Source: Oscheius onirici (Eukaryota > Nematoda > Chromadorea > Rhabditida > Rhabditidae). From it: 64,000 nucleotides of DNA. Both the position numbers and the translations under genes were made by a program. The notes beneath the pieces were generated by a model. It worked only from the letters and a program-made list of their open reading frames with translations, had not been told where the DNA came from and made no database searches. Shown here one piece after another: positions 33,913 through 47,153 of the stretch (positions within the stretch are counted from its first letter, which is position 1; every line of letters begins with the position of its first letter). The DNA is taken from the NCBI GenBank assembly GCA_932521025.1, contig OW051471.1, positions 7,130,001-7,194,000 of the forward strand. Direction: 5' to 3'.

Positions 33913-36900
33913 TTATGGAAGAAGAGGACGGTCGGACTCGTCTTCGAACATCGAGCGGAGCATGAGGAACGTGTGAAGTTGGTCGGCAGAAACACTGGCA
34001 AGACGAGAGTCGATGGGAGTTTTTTGGGCTGTAGCCGGGACTGCCAGAATACGACGAGCCAGATTGGCGAGAAGAGGGAATTGGGCCTGACCAACTGTGC
34101 CCCAGAACGTCATCAGATCTCTGAACATATTTTGTTTTATCGATTCGTCTAAACTCACTTTGTTTGAGGAGTAGCAAACTGGCTTCGAAGATAGCACTCC
34201 AGTTCGTCATTCCCAGCCGAATCGTCTTCCAAAGCATCCAAGAACATTCTTCGCTTCCGATGAGGCTCTCCACTGTCTGTCGAAGATCCGCGACTGATCG
34301 GTTCTCTAGTCTGACGGATTCCACTCAAAGACCGAATCTGTTCACAGGCTATCTGCCGTTCCTGGTCAGTACAAATTGGAGAAAGACGGCGGTTGAGACG
34401 GGGGTTGAGAATGGCAGCAATTCTGTGCTCAATAGTGATCACTTTGTCTTTTTCGCGTGACAGCAGTTCCGTTGCTTTGATCTTCAAGTCTCGTAGAAGA
34501 GCCGAGTTCTCTTCTTCCGACGGTTGACATTCGTGAATCAAGGCACACCATTCGGGAAGTACCTAAATTCTTGTTTGCTTAATATTCTATATCCGAACCT
34601 TTTGGAAATTTGGACGATCTTCGGTGAGAGAGTCTACAGTATCCTTGAAGGGATCCAAAAAGTGTTGAAGATCTCTCAGAGTCGGAGTGTCGACGCTGTT
34701 GAAAGCTGGGAGAAGGTCTAAATATCAATCTTGTTATTGCTTTCAAAGAAAGACTCACGTGAGCATTTTGTCTGTATTAGATGCTCGATCGAGCCCACGT
34801 GTTCATTCCAGTCACTGAGAAGCTGATGAAAGCTGAAGACGTCTTCTTGTGACTGTTTGAAGTCGAACGGGAGACGAATGTCGGCATCAGCGATGGCTCG
34901 AATGATGTTTCCAACAGCTGTGATCATTGGAATGATCGGAACTGTGGAAGTGGTCAGAATGGCGAGCAGAATCTCTCGCAGTTTCTCCTTCATATCGACG
35001 AAAGTCTTGAGGTTCCCGAATTCTTCACCACTCCGTGAGGAAGTGATGCGTAAGAGACAACGATCAAGATCATAAGTTGTGACAACGTGATTGTAGATTT
35101 CCATCAGGGACTGATTCTCCTTTGCTTTGAATACACCCAGAATGTTGCTTCGCCACTTCCAGTCAGGACTGATTCTCGAGCAGTGAACCACCTTGTAGTC
35201 CTGAACATTTTCCGGTTTCCTAACAAGTTATCAGACTCACCCGTCCGTTGTAGCTCATGGCTTCCACAGTAAGACAGACACCCTGGGAAGTGTGAGACAG
35301 CTCATTTTTCAGATCGTCGGTACAGAACCGGAGATTACTTTGCAAAGCCTGAAAGGAATAGTCCGGTGTACTCTGGAAAACTTACGCTGCTGATCATCTG
35401 TGAGTCGGGAAGGAAATCTTGAGGAGTAGAATTCGTGCCTGCTCGCTTGGCTAGTTGCCAGATGCGCTCGAAAAGATGCCGGAAACCTTTTCCCTAAAAA
35501 GTGATACTGTAGAAATGGAGAACAAGCCTATACTCTGGGCGGCAATCTAATCAAATAAAAAGAGGCGGTGCTTTCCTAATCCGGATAACCCGTGTCTATA
35601 CCGTATGGTTTGTCCCAAAAACGTACATTAAATATGTTGGGATCGAGCATGTCCTGAGCACAAGTTCGGACGACTGTGTCAGTCAAATCCATCTCTCCGA
35701 TGGAAATTTCCCCAGAGTTCTGAGATACCAAGTTGCTGGACCCACTGTCTTGCTGAAACTTGGCAAATAGAGATTTGAAACAAAGAGAATAGTTACATTG
35801 ATGAGGACAGAAAGTGGCGGCTTGGATTCGCCAGAAGCACGAAGAGCCGTGATGGACTCGAAGGAAGATTGACCGGCCTCCAGTGTTTCGGTTGAGGAAC
35901 TGCTGAATGCTCTGAAAAGGAATTCTTTATACTTTTGTGAAACTTGAGAGATTGCTAGTTTCTTCTTTCAAAGAATCAAAAAGAAGCCATTCATTAGACG
36001 ACGTAAGCACGTCAGACCCGTCTACAAGGAACCGACGCCCTCACAAACAAATCGTGAACATCCTTATGACGCACATTTGTGAAAAGTCTCTTTTCAAAGT
36101 AATTGGGTATAATATGGCGTCAAATTAATCAAAAGTCAATCAAACAATGCTCACTGATTCAACCGAGGAAATAAATTCTGAGTGTCAAACTACGAATGGC
36201 TCGTACCAGATAGAGTTTGGTCATTGTCAGGATTAGAGCCAGCTGCCAGTAAAACCTTGATGAGTTTTGCCTAATCCTTGGTTCGCTGATGCAAAGGTAA
36301 ACCTCGAGGTGCTACTATTTACTATTTGTGGCGGGGGATAAGCGGAGGTCAAGATGTTCTAAGAGATAAAAACTTATTGAACCGGAAAATGTTTCTTGGG
36401 GCAGATCCAAAGAAGTAAAGTTAAAAAGAAAAGTAATAATCCTTTTTATACGGCCGCTTTGTAAACATCTATTTTCGAGACAATGAACTGGAAGAATCAA
36501 GGCATTCTGCTCCAAAAACAGAAACTCTTCTACAGTAAGAAATATCGTCTGAGTAACTCCAGCTTATTTCGTAGGTTAGGTCTGCTTGTGACTGGATGCG
36601 TAGACTGCCCTCTGCAGCAAAAAAAATCCGCTGACAAAATTCCGGAAAAAAAATAAAAACAAGATTTCGGAGCAGTAAGGGAGATTCCAATGCTACGTAT
36701 TTCATTAGTAAAGTGAATTATTTTGTCAACATGTGACAGGAATTTGTACATTTTGATCCGTTATTTCGGTCCTTCTAACCGCTGTTTTGTACTTTCAGTC
36801 AGTAATTTTTGTTACGTAGAAGAGAGACTAATTGCTGTTTCGCAGAAAAAGCGGAAGTTGAAGATTAAATTTTGGAACAAAAGAATGACTGGATTGTTGC

Positions 36901-39900
36901 AAAGTATCTGTCTACAGATGAGAAAGAGAACGTAATAAGAGGCGGATTTGCAAGAGACATCCATTTGTGTGGTCTGCGAATCCCATAAAATAATTCCCTT
37001 GAAAATGGCTTGTGCTCTGATCTTGATCAGCTTATAGGCGAGAGCACATTTTGTGTATTAGCTAAAGTAGACGGGAAGAAAACTCACCCAGCGTTTGTGT
37101 TCCTGTAGCTGATTCCGAGGGGACAACGATGCCGAGTCATGTTGCCCGTACCTCCGCCAGTGTCGGTGTAGAGAACCTGAAGATTGCCATAAATTTCTTG
37201 CTCCATGAATGGCTTTCTGTTTGATGTCGCGCTTTTTTATCTCCACAACTGCGACATTCAGATAAATGGGAAGCTAATCAGTAAAGATGCGGGTATTTCC
37301 GCATTTTCATTAGATGAGTTTCAAGAAAAATATTACTCACTTTACAAGCGTAGCAGGCGACATAGGGCAGTCGGACGTTGGTCTGAGTGTCGAGCACCTG
37401 AAGACAAAAGAAGAAGTTTTTGCGTCACCAAAAGGAGGTGGTGTTCTAATTTTGAACTTTTCTACGCAAGCAAATTTTTTTTCCACGTCAGATTAGCCTA
37501 CAAAATGTTCTTTTAAAGAGCCTAATTGGTTCGCCGAGCAGCATTATCTCACCTGTCCGAACAGATTCCATACTTCGCTCCTTCCACGCTTTCTAACCAG
37601 CTGAAACCTTCCCGTACAAGTTCGAATGTCGTCTTGAATGATAGCTTTCGGGGGCATCGTGGCCAGGATTTCGGCAGTGGCAGAAGGCGCATGACCATGC
37701 TAAAAATAAGAAATTAAGAAACTTTTCTTCAAGAAGACTCTTGTTTACAACTTTTTGTGGTAGATCCGCTTTTCTTCGTCACAACGATCTCTAATTTAGT
37801 ATTTCCCAAAAGGTCATCCCAATAGCAGAGATCCGGGTTTTGAAACTTATTGATTGTAACGTTGACATTATATTACACATGAACTTTGACTGCGAGTGCA
37901 AAGTCCCAGGTTGTAATTCAAAACATTTAAATATCTGTTTTCTAATGCGAGCCTAGTCTTCTCATAATGAGTCAATAGCATTTCGGCAGTTACGCACCCG
38001 TCCATAACGAAATCTAGACGAAAATCTACTGTAGACCACTTACAGAACGACAACTTGTGGGCGAGGCAGACATGTTTAGTTCAAGAACTGAAATGTTTGT
38101 ATTGTTTTCGGACGTGACTTCACATGCTTCGTTTTGGTAAGATTTCAGGTTTAGTTCCTTCGTTTTAATTCCGCGTTATTCTCGGATCGTGTTTACAGAA
38201 TTCTCGGGAAAAGATTCTTTTGAAACGAACTTTGAAAGTACTCTCGACATAGCCCCCACAAACACGGATCCTAACTGACTCAATAGGATTAGGCTCACTC
38301 ATCTGATATTATTCCTCACGAAAAATTAATGTCGCGTAGTATTTTGTAGAGAAGTTTTTTCGGATAGTTAGGGAAACTTGAGTTTTTAAGAAAAGTTTTG
38401 TATAGTTACGACGAATACCTGGAGCCGAGTTGCTACGGTATCTACACAAAATGCTCCGAAAGTGAGTGAATGATGTCTGAGCGGAGCCAGAGCAGAAATA
38501 GCTTGATAGAGCGTTTGTGTCATGGTTGGAACGAGAATGAGACCGTTTGGTTGAAATTCTACTTAATTGTGAGTCGAATGGCCGCTCACAAATCAAACCC
38601 ACGTTCATTTTCGTCAAATATTGAACACTTACCGTATCCAGTCCCGACGGACCAGCAAGGTCGAGCGAAGAAGTCATGTCGAAGGAGGAACCACTCTCGT
38701 GACTACCCATCGACACGAGAGGATTCAAGATACTCGACTTTGGTGGATCTATCTCCATCGCTTGTACATTCAGCTGTGCTTGAGCTTGCATGGCCGTGAA
38801 GGCAAGATGACCCAGCAGAGGCTGAAGTCCCAACGTCGTCAGATAGTCATTCTTTGGCGATTCACCTGCAACCATTTTAATAGAGAGAATAACTGAAAGC
38901 AATCGACAACTCGTGTTAGTAAAAGCGTGAAGGCTCACATCCGATAGGCGATTTTCTGGCAAAATCAGGAGAAGGCACTGTTAAAAGGCGTTGATCAGGT
39001 GTTAGCACGCGTTCGACGTTGAGCGGTGAGTTTGGAGACTGAACTAGGAGACGAGGCACATCTATCGGAGAAAAAGCCGACATACGTCCTCGAGAAGCAT
39101 CGAAGGACAACGGTCGCATCGATGAAGACGGTGCGCCGGCTGAAAATGAGCAGTTAGTGAGGGAGGAAGGTTATTGTGGCTTGGTTGGGGTTAGCAATAG
39201 AACAGCAAGAAATAATTTATTTTATGAGATTCCAAAATTTGAGATAAAGAGATCCGAGACCCCTATTCGATTGCAAAGGAACATGTCTGTGAAAAACCAT
39301 TGAGCAATGGTCTGGTCAAACAATTTCGTCCAATTTGCACAGACAGACCGTGTACAATCGTGTTCTTTCAATTTTGATTTCGAAACGGCGTTCATTCCGG
39401 AAAACTCGAGAGAAATCGGCAGTCAGCTAGCAACAGACGTTGTCGTAAGCAACACATTATAAAATTAGATAACTCGTGTAATCTAGTGGACCTTTTCGAG
39501 ATGTCTTCAGACGACCCGTCATAATGAGCAGAGAGTAGTAGTGTTCGTTGTCTCCCAATTCCTCCCCTTTTAGTCAAAGAACCTCAAGAATCTGAACCCA
39601 GATGGGTCCGACCGGGTTCCTTGACCAAAGACCTTCTCAAGCTCGTATTTCACCAGCGTCATGGATAATGTTGAAGGTGTCAAATTTGAGATGTTACGGA
39701 CGGTGGGTTGCAGAGCACGAGCAAAAGCATCACGTCACAGTTCAGAAACTCACTTGGAGGCGATTTCATCTGTTGGGAAGTGTCAAAAGAGGCTGCCCGT
39801 CTTTGACCCGTAAAGTCGAGCAGAGTTGACGGCTCATCTTCGTTGACTGCTGCCGATTTCTGAACAAGCTTTTTTTTATCACTTCGCTTCGACGATCACA

Positions 39901-40226
39901 TCAACTCGGTCGTCATTTTCACCCCAGGACTTTAAATATTTCAAGCATGCTATCAGTACAGGTGCAAAAGAAGTACAGCTTAACCGAAAGCGTTTCTTCA
40001 TACTGACCACAAACGAGACAACAACCCACTTTCCAACAAACGATAATTATGAATGTCTCACAATCACATTGCCCCCATTACGTAATAATTGAAAACAGGT
40101 GTTTTCAGCCTCTCGGAAAACAGTCAAACGGACCTTCAACGAGCGATTCCTTTGATGACGATTACCGGCAGCAAGACTGCTGAGTTCGTCCTGTGTGGCG
40201 AGCGACAGCTTGCTGAAATCGAGCAT
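33913..40226 (-). CDS. BED-finger protein derived from a hAT transposase
   Basis: A large host-type gene with about 15 exons and some introns of about 1 kb, encoding around 900 residues. The first exon starts MLDFSKLSLATQDELSSLAA. Ser/Pro-rich regulatory exons follow (LVQSPNSPLNVERVLTPDQR). A BED-type zinc finger spans three exons (SEVWNLFGQ, PYVACYACK, GGTGNMTRHRCPLG). The rest is hAT-transposase-like, ending in the hAT dimerisation domain: ECYLRSQFATPQTK, LMTFWGTVGQAQFPLLANLA and RRILAVPATAQKTPIDSRLA. Where active hAT enzymes have a catalytic Asp in a D-x-W-T motif, this gene has CLTVEAMSYNG, so catalysis is probably lost. Long introns and the regulatory N-terminus suggest a domesticated DNA-binding protein. 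The exact exon between 38640 and 37705 is uncertain. Confidence 0.8.
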
Positions 40227-43200
40227 TCGTGATGAGCTGGAGGTGGGAGAAGGAAATAAGAGGGTCTATTATTGGTCAAAACTTCCAGAGTGTGTACGGG
40301 TCACAGAAACAAGTTTTTCTTATTATTCATTTGAGTCTGTTGTGTAAGACAATAAAGTGACGGGACGAGGCCACGAATAGCTAGTAAAACTAATTATATT
40401 TTAGGTCAAATTTGGTGCAAACTGATGAGACTGACGTAAGCTCGAAATGGAATTTCCGCAGAACAAGTCAAACCTCAGAATCTTTTATTTGCAAGAGAGT
40501 AGGCGGTCGAGAACGCGATCTTCCAGAAATTGAGCCAGACGATGAGCATAAAACCTCGGGCTTTCAATTACCGCCGCTCATTAAGATAAAGTGAAGACTC
40601 GACAAAAAAATGAGAAAGATTAGATTTCATTGGAGATATTCATGACGGAGGTTAAGAGGCTACGGTGGTCTTTGGGTGATCTGGGAATACTTTTCTTCGT
40701 AGTATAAATAAGACAGAGAGACAAAATATTTGGAAGGAACCAAATGGAAGCGGATCAAATAAACAGCATCTCGGAAGGACTAAAGCTTAATAAGATCGGA
40801 ATAAGGATCAGACACATAACGATGTCTAGACGACGTCTTTGATGGAGGAACTACTGGATAAGTGGAGAAGAATATCTCGCCATGCTTAAAACTAGTCGGG
40901 TCCAAAGAAAACATATGGTTTCCGGCGCATGCAATGTGCGCATGCAATTCAATTAGCGAATTAACATATGAAGCTACGGGGCTCTGTTCTACTAACAAGC
41001 TTTGATTAACGGCCACAAAAAATACCTTATACCCATTGGTAGAAATCAATCAGGCGTCAGAGTCTGTGTCGTACATTTTGAACAGACACTTGTTGAGTGC
41101 AATTGTCATTGTGCTTCTGGGCAGAAACGTCCAGTTCGAGAAATGATCAGTGTAAATACATTGCTTAGAGAGTGATCTTTTGGAAAAATCGAAGTTAAAA
41201 GGATCAAGCGACCACGTATAGATAAGAGAAAAGGGGATAAAATCAGTTAAGAGCTCTCACGACCTTTCGATAAATGATATCAGAACTCGCCTGAACTGGA
41301 TGGTGTCCTGAGGACGACTGGAAGCAGTCTTTAAAAATTGGCTGTTGAACAGATTCGCCATTCGGTGATAGAGGGAAAGAAAGCGATAAAAAGCTTCTCT
41401 TCTACGCAAATAGTGGCCTCGATCGAGCCGATAATACTGCTGGGATGACGCAGAGAAGATTCTGACAGTTTTTGAACTAGATTTTAACTGAGTCCCATTT
41501 TTACTTTGTTGATAGGCAATTGGTGGGAGTCAACCGGAATTTGTTGTGCGTAATATTGATGGGAAAGATCAAAAGGTCTCCGTTGTTCCCATAGCATTCG
41601 ACAGAGAAAGAACAGCAAAGACGCTCGGAAGTTATTCAGAGAAACCTTTTCTGTTTCCGAAAATACACTGTACACAGTATTCGAGTCCCGTGTTTGCAAC
41701 TCCATCTAAGCTGCCGATCAAAAATAACGTCAAGATGCTCTTAGCTCCTCCTTTAAGCCAAGGCTTTTCTCATTTTTCTGAGAGATTGTGCTGCTAAATG
41801 ATGTCTGGGTTCGATCCCCCCACTCTCCGAGATTGAGAGATTTGACCTGTGGATGTACCAAATGTTCTGAGCCGAAACACTTTTGAAACGTTAAAGGCAA
41901 AACACGAGATCTTATGCATAAAACAGACCGAAATACATTCTTCTGACGCGTCCCCGAATATATAACTTACTCATTTATTATATTGAGGAAGAATGTCATC
42001 AAAATCCTAGAAATAAGAGAGAGAGTTGACGCCTAGAAGGGACGCGATGACCACTCCTTCTCTTGTGGGAGGCGTTCTAATCGCACGCTCAGCAGCATGG
42101 CTTTCGTTTCATCCTTTTTACATTAAGCAGATGAGATAGCTGACAAACTCATAACGCCTTACAACGATGAATTGAGGGAGGGGATTAGACTGGTTCCAAA
42201 GAAATTTTCGAGTCTTTTTCGAAACGGAGTCTGTACGGAAAAAGAAGGAACTATATCAGAGTGGCTGACTCACTTTGGTTGGCAGCTGACCCGCGTCGCC
42301 GACAAGAGAATTTCATGACGACATGGGTGTGTGCGAAGAAAATATAACGGGTCTGTGGAAATTGAATCTTTTGCTGCTAAAATCAAAGAAACTGGGAGTT
42401 TTTGGTATGTGGGATTATTAAGATGAATAGTTGACGTTTTCCAAGCACTATATGTGATCAAACTTGTTGATTTCGGAGTTGCTGAATACGGCTGATTGAT
42501 GGATCAAAAACAACTGTGTCACTCAGAAGAATCAGCTCAAAAAAGATATGAAAACGACCAAAAACCAAGAATCTTGGGCGATGACTTTCTGTTTTCAGTC
42601 GACGAAGACTCGACGGCCAATAGAAATCATGAAGGAAAAGTCGACCTGGATCAAATCGAGCTTGCTTCTTTCCTGAACAAAAACATATCTCAAGATCTTC
42701 TAGTCTAACTGCTTTGCCTTCTGGTTATTTGATACCGTTTAGTGGATGGAAAGACCCAGTGACATGGCGCAGAAAAGACCTCCAGAAGCCAATTATCGAG
42801 GGAATCTTAATAGAGACCTTAATTAGATGTGGTTTTTGTACAAGTTCATTCTCATTACAACAAAGCCATTTAAGACGATCAACTTCCCCAAAAGACAAAG
42901 ATCTTTCCGCTCTCTAATCTCCCTTTAAGATTAAAAACTGAACACAAGAATGAAATTTGCCAAAATGACGGCTGTAATCCTAAGATTAAGTTTTGTTCTC
43001 TGCGAAAGCATGTTTTTTGATCTGAACAGAAATACGTTAGGCGAACTTTTCTCATTTTCAGCGTATGTTTTGTGCGTCTCTTCGGCTAATAGGACATGGG
43101 AATCAGTTTGCAGAACTAGTGAAACAGGAAGTTCGAGAAATCTTTCAGCAGAAAATTTGTTTCGATAAAGTGAGTACAGGTGGAAAATGTAAAGATGACG

Positions 43201-45234
43201 TAGCAAATTCCTAGAGAGAAAGGGCTTGATAAAATAGGTCTTATCTTGAGGATCGTATTTGTGGCGTCGGAAAATGAGGCAAACTATACGATTTTCGAAT
43301 TTACATTTCGTTTAACAAAAAAGACCGAGAGATCAGTCTGTGGTTACACAAAACGAGTATAGTTCAGCTAAGACAAGGCTGTTGTGCAAAATGCAACATG
43401 AATGGTTTCGTGGCTCCACTTTTTCGTATTTCCATACGCTCAAAGAAGTCCTGCTGATTGAAGTGGGTTTCTATTCGACAGAAAAACAGCTTTGATGATC
43501 TGAAGTCAGCAGGTTTTCCCGTCGACCACGATCGCTTAAAGGTCAAGCGATCAACTTTTCTGACTTTCTGGCGTGCAGCAGACCTCAAAACGAGTTGATG
43601 AAAACAAGGAAGAAGCGTTTTGTAGTCGTCTACAAATTAACTCGTATCCTTCTGTTCTTCAGATCTAAAGAGTAGATGTGATAATTGGTCATCTGGCGGA
43701 GGTCTCTAATAAAAGCCACCCTCTGGTAATTAACGGCTATGTTTTAGTGTTTTTAAATGTTAAACTAGTTGCACTATTTCCCGTTACTAGGTACAGAACA
43801 GCGAAAAAGACCGCAGTTGTAAAACAATTTGCTTTTTAAGAGAGTTTTGAACATATTTGTGCAGCCATTACAATCCCACGCCTTCACCACCCTTCATTCT
43901 GCAGTTTTTGAAACAGAATATCTATTCGGAAAGCGTGGGACCACGGACATTCACAAACTCGAAAAACAAGGAACATTTTTCGTAAAAAAAATTGCGTCTG
44001 AGTGCTGGATTAGAATCATAGGGATTCTTTTGTCAAAGTGTGTTACAGCCAGTCTCTGGAGTTGAGACTAGATAAAAAAGTTAGGAACGATCGTGGAGAC
44101 GAAGCTGGCAAATGTCATTGGATCGAGGGATACATGTTCATTTCCTACAGGAAATGGGCATTACATAAACTGATTTCTGCGAGGGAGGAGGATCTTTTTT
44201 CGAACAAGTCTGGGCGAGAATGAACACGTTGTCAAATGACATAAAGCTACCGGTCTGATCTTGGGAATTATTTATAAGCTCTCTCAAGAACGTCATCTTT
44301 CTTCTGTTAGGTACAACTTAAAGCATTTTGGTCAAAATGAGGAAAGAGGTGAAAAGAAAAGTGGTTTCGAGATGGTCTGTTTAAACAAGCTCGGGTGGGC
44401 GAGATCGGGTCATACGCCCGGCGTTGTTGACCCCGAACGCGGCCCGAAACCCATCCTCTTGCAGTAAAGTTGTTTGGTTTTGGAATAACGTTGGATTTAC
44501 TTCAAGGCTACAATGAGACTGCAAGTTTCATTTTGAATTGATGAGAACAGGAGAGAAACGATGTTGACGGAGACCGATGAGAATATTTTTGTTTCGGAGA
44601 GAATGTTGACGACACCACTATGAACCGGGAGAAATTTCAATGAGTTGAAGACAAAAAGCGGAAAGAACATTCCCACAAATTCCTCCTGTTACACACCCAA
44701 AGTACTCGTCTCATTGTGCCGAAAAGCAGAGACAGAGATCAAGTTCAGCTTCAAAAAAATTGCTTGATTAAAAGTATGCAATTTATCAACAGCTCAATAG
44801 TTCCGCACGAAGTTTCTCGGACTTTTTCTGTCAAACAGCAAAGGAGAGTGTATGTATCCTTTCTGCTATTCTGTAGTTCTCGGAAAGGAAGGAAATAATA
44901 GGGTTTTCGATCAGCTGTGGGCTTTCCTCGGATTAATTTCATTATTCGCCTCGTTGGAAGCCCAAAGAAAAGCACAACAAACCCTGATTCATTTTTCACT
45001 TTCAAAGAGGCAGAGCTCAAAATTTCAGCAATAAGTTTCTTGTATCTGTATTTCAACCTAGGCACCCTCAAAAATAGCGCCATCCGTTCAATTATACACG
45101 TGACTGACCAATATTAAGTCGTCTCAAAATGACAGGATTAAGAAACTATTGCCTATAATCCGGGATTAGGATAATGCCTAATAAAATAGAGGCGTGGAGC
45201 AGACAGATCAAGTACAAATCTGCCAGCTGGAAAC

Positions 45235-45430
45235 GTTCGTGATCTCTCCCGAGAGAGAGAGGAGGTCGACCGAATCGAAAGAAAACTTCCGGGTCGAAGC
45301 AGAAATTGTCCGACCCGCATTTTGGGGGCGACCAGGCGATGGACCCAAATCGACCTGTTCCGTCTCTGCGTCTTTGCGTCCTTTGCTGTCTGCGAAAGAG
45401 TGTGTGAGAGTTGAGAGTGACGCAGCGTGA
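45235..45430. promoter_or_regulatory. Candidate promoter block
   Basis: A GC-rich island in AT-rich surroundings. It contains CTCTCCCGAGAGAGAGAGG (45244-45262) and CCGTCTCTGCGTCTTTGCGT (45360-45379). CTGCGTCT is a known over-represented core-promoter motif in Caenorhabditis. The orientation of any transcript is unknown; it could drive a distant first exon of the minus-strand BED-finger gene. Inferred from composition only. Confidence 0.35.
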
Positions 45431-47096
45431 GTCGCGATAAAAGAACCACCACAATTAGCAGCACGAAGAAAGGTTCATCTACAATTTGTCTTTAGGGAAG
45501 ATCTTTGTACTGAGGGATGAAAGGAACATTTTTTATTATTTTCCGCCGGCTTGAACAAACAAGAAGCTTCCTTTTCCGAATCACCGGACCGTGCAAACAT
45601 TATCATTTGAATTATATGTTATCGCTGAGGAGACTTTGTGCCGACTCTTTCTGCAACGCATACATTGCCAGTTTAAGTTGCAAGAGAGGGGAATTACTAT
45701 TCAAAAAAAGATCAATTTCTTGAATCATATTCGATACATCAATAGGAAAAACTGACCTGATCTGTTGATGCATCCTCTCGACAGCTGTCACTTCCAAAGA
45801 GACTGACTTTCGGCTCACCCACTCCTCCTTACAAATGACCGGTTATTTGTAAAATTGGAGCAATTACAACAAGTGTTTTGTTTTTTGTGAGCCTGTGTCA
45901 TCGGTAATTTGTCTATCATCTCCCTCTGCAAAAGCCCTTATTATGGACTTTGTGTTTGGAGAAAAGTGTGGATTGAGGACTTGAGCAAATTGTCGTCTGA
46001 CTACTAACGTGAAAGAACAAGAAAAGAGAACCTTTGGCCGAGTCAGACCAGACCCGGAAGAAGAATATTCTTCAATCTGAGGGGTATACATAGTTAGTTC
46101 GTTTTGATCTGTCTGATCTTTTGTGAGTGAGCCAGTTTTTCTCGTCGACTATTTTGAGTCCAAAATGGAAACAAAAAAGGGTGTGGGTACAGTTTGAAAA
46201 ATAACGTGTTCCTATTCACAAATTGACCTTGATATTTTTATGGGGAACACCACAACAATCAATGGGAACATATAGAGGGAAACACTTTTGAAAAGTTCGT
46301 CTAATGGTGCTATGAAAAGTAATCCGGATTACGACGGCAACTTTTAACATCCTCTTGAACGACAGCGTGGTCAAGGACCGTAGACGATTAAAAAAGAAAA
46401 TTAGTGTTAAGAAGAGGGCGTTCAATTGTGAGCTGAACACATAAAAAAGTTCAGAGTTAGTCATGTCTGGGTGTTCACTATTCTGTCTATTATGTGTATT
46501 GAATAGTACACGAATTGTTTTGAAGGGGAGATAGACGGGGGATCAGCTCAAAGTAGGTGTTCGCTTTGACATTTCATGATTTCGATACGGGTCTGGACCA
46601 GTGCTAGGTAACCGTCTTTCCCGAGTAGTCACTACGAGATCTGTGGCTGACGGGGGGGTTGATGCAGAAGTTAAACGCATTTAAGTTCCGTGATCCTGGA
46701 GGGGAGACCTGGGTTTGAAAGATAAATTATGCCTGAATCAATCTCATCTTGGATTTTCAAAAAAGAGCTGGATATTCTAGATGAGGGTTAGTAAAATGAA
46801 AGTCAGACCTAGACAAAAAGAGAAACCAACCGATTGTAAATTTTGGTAAGCTTCTCCATCAGAGACTTTTCCAGACAACTGTTGAAGAAGAGATTTCGGA
46901 TGTTGTACCCAACAGACTTGAAACGCGACACTTCCGACTGCAAGCTGCGGCACTTTTCTGGAACGCAGTCTCCAAAATCATGGAATTAATCTCACAAAAA
47001 AGAAAAACAGGGATTGGTTATTACGCCTTTTCGCACTATCTTCTGGATCAGATGCCGGTTTTGGGCATTATGCAAGCATAGATGGCTATCTGAGAG

Positions 47097-47104
47097 TATA
47101 TAAA
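47097..47104 (+). promoter_or_regulatory. TATA box of the secreted Cys-rich gene
   Basis: TATATAAA lies 50 bp upstream of the ATG at 47154, the expected distance for a TATA promoter with a short leader. No competing start codon lies between. Confidence 0.6.
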
Positions 47105-47153
47105 CTGGACCTTGTTCTGGTCTCTGTTCATTTTGTTTTTTTAACCAAACGAG

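Larger units (their letters stand above)
40227..47153. other. 6.9-kb gene-poor interval
   Basis: No open frame here has splice chains, family motifs or a signal peptide that I can support. The longest, such as a 70-codon acidic frame at 42499-42708 (plus), are within chance expectation. It lies between divergent genes (the hAT-derived gene and a secreted-protein gene) and may hold distal regulatory DNA or an untranslated first exon of the BED-finger gene. A GC-richer block at about 45220-45430 looks promoter-like (separate entry). A tRNA-like B box at 41808-41817 has no matching 5' half. Confidence 0.5.

Noticed and set aside
41808-41817. tRNA-like B box (GGTTCGATCC) followed by a run of C and CACTCTCC
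   Set aside because: No A box, anticodon arm or pairing 5' acceptor strand at a sensible distance; probably a chance or SINE-like fragment.
42499-42708. 70-codon acidic frame on the plus strand
   Set aside because: Length is within chance expectation, with no splice chain, signal or motif.
43829-44065. 78-codon plus-strand frame
   Set aside because: No supporting exon structure or motif.
45146-45464. 103-codon minus-strand frame across the GC-rich block
   Set aside because: Codon use follows the local GC-rich, low-complexity sequence; no domain. The block looks more like a promoter.
46600-46720. Sequence with a G run and GCAGAAGTTAA word that recalls a 5S rRNA segment
   Set aside because: Only a short word matches what I know of 5S rRNA; the rest does not fold or align.
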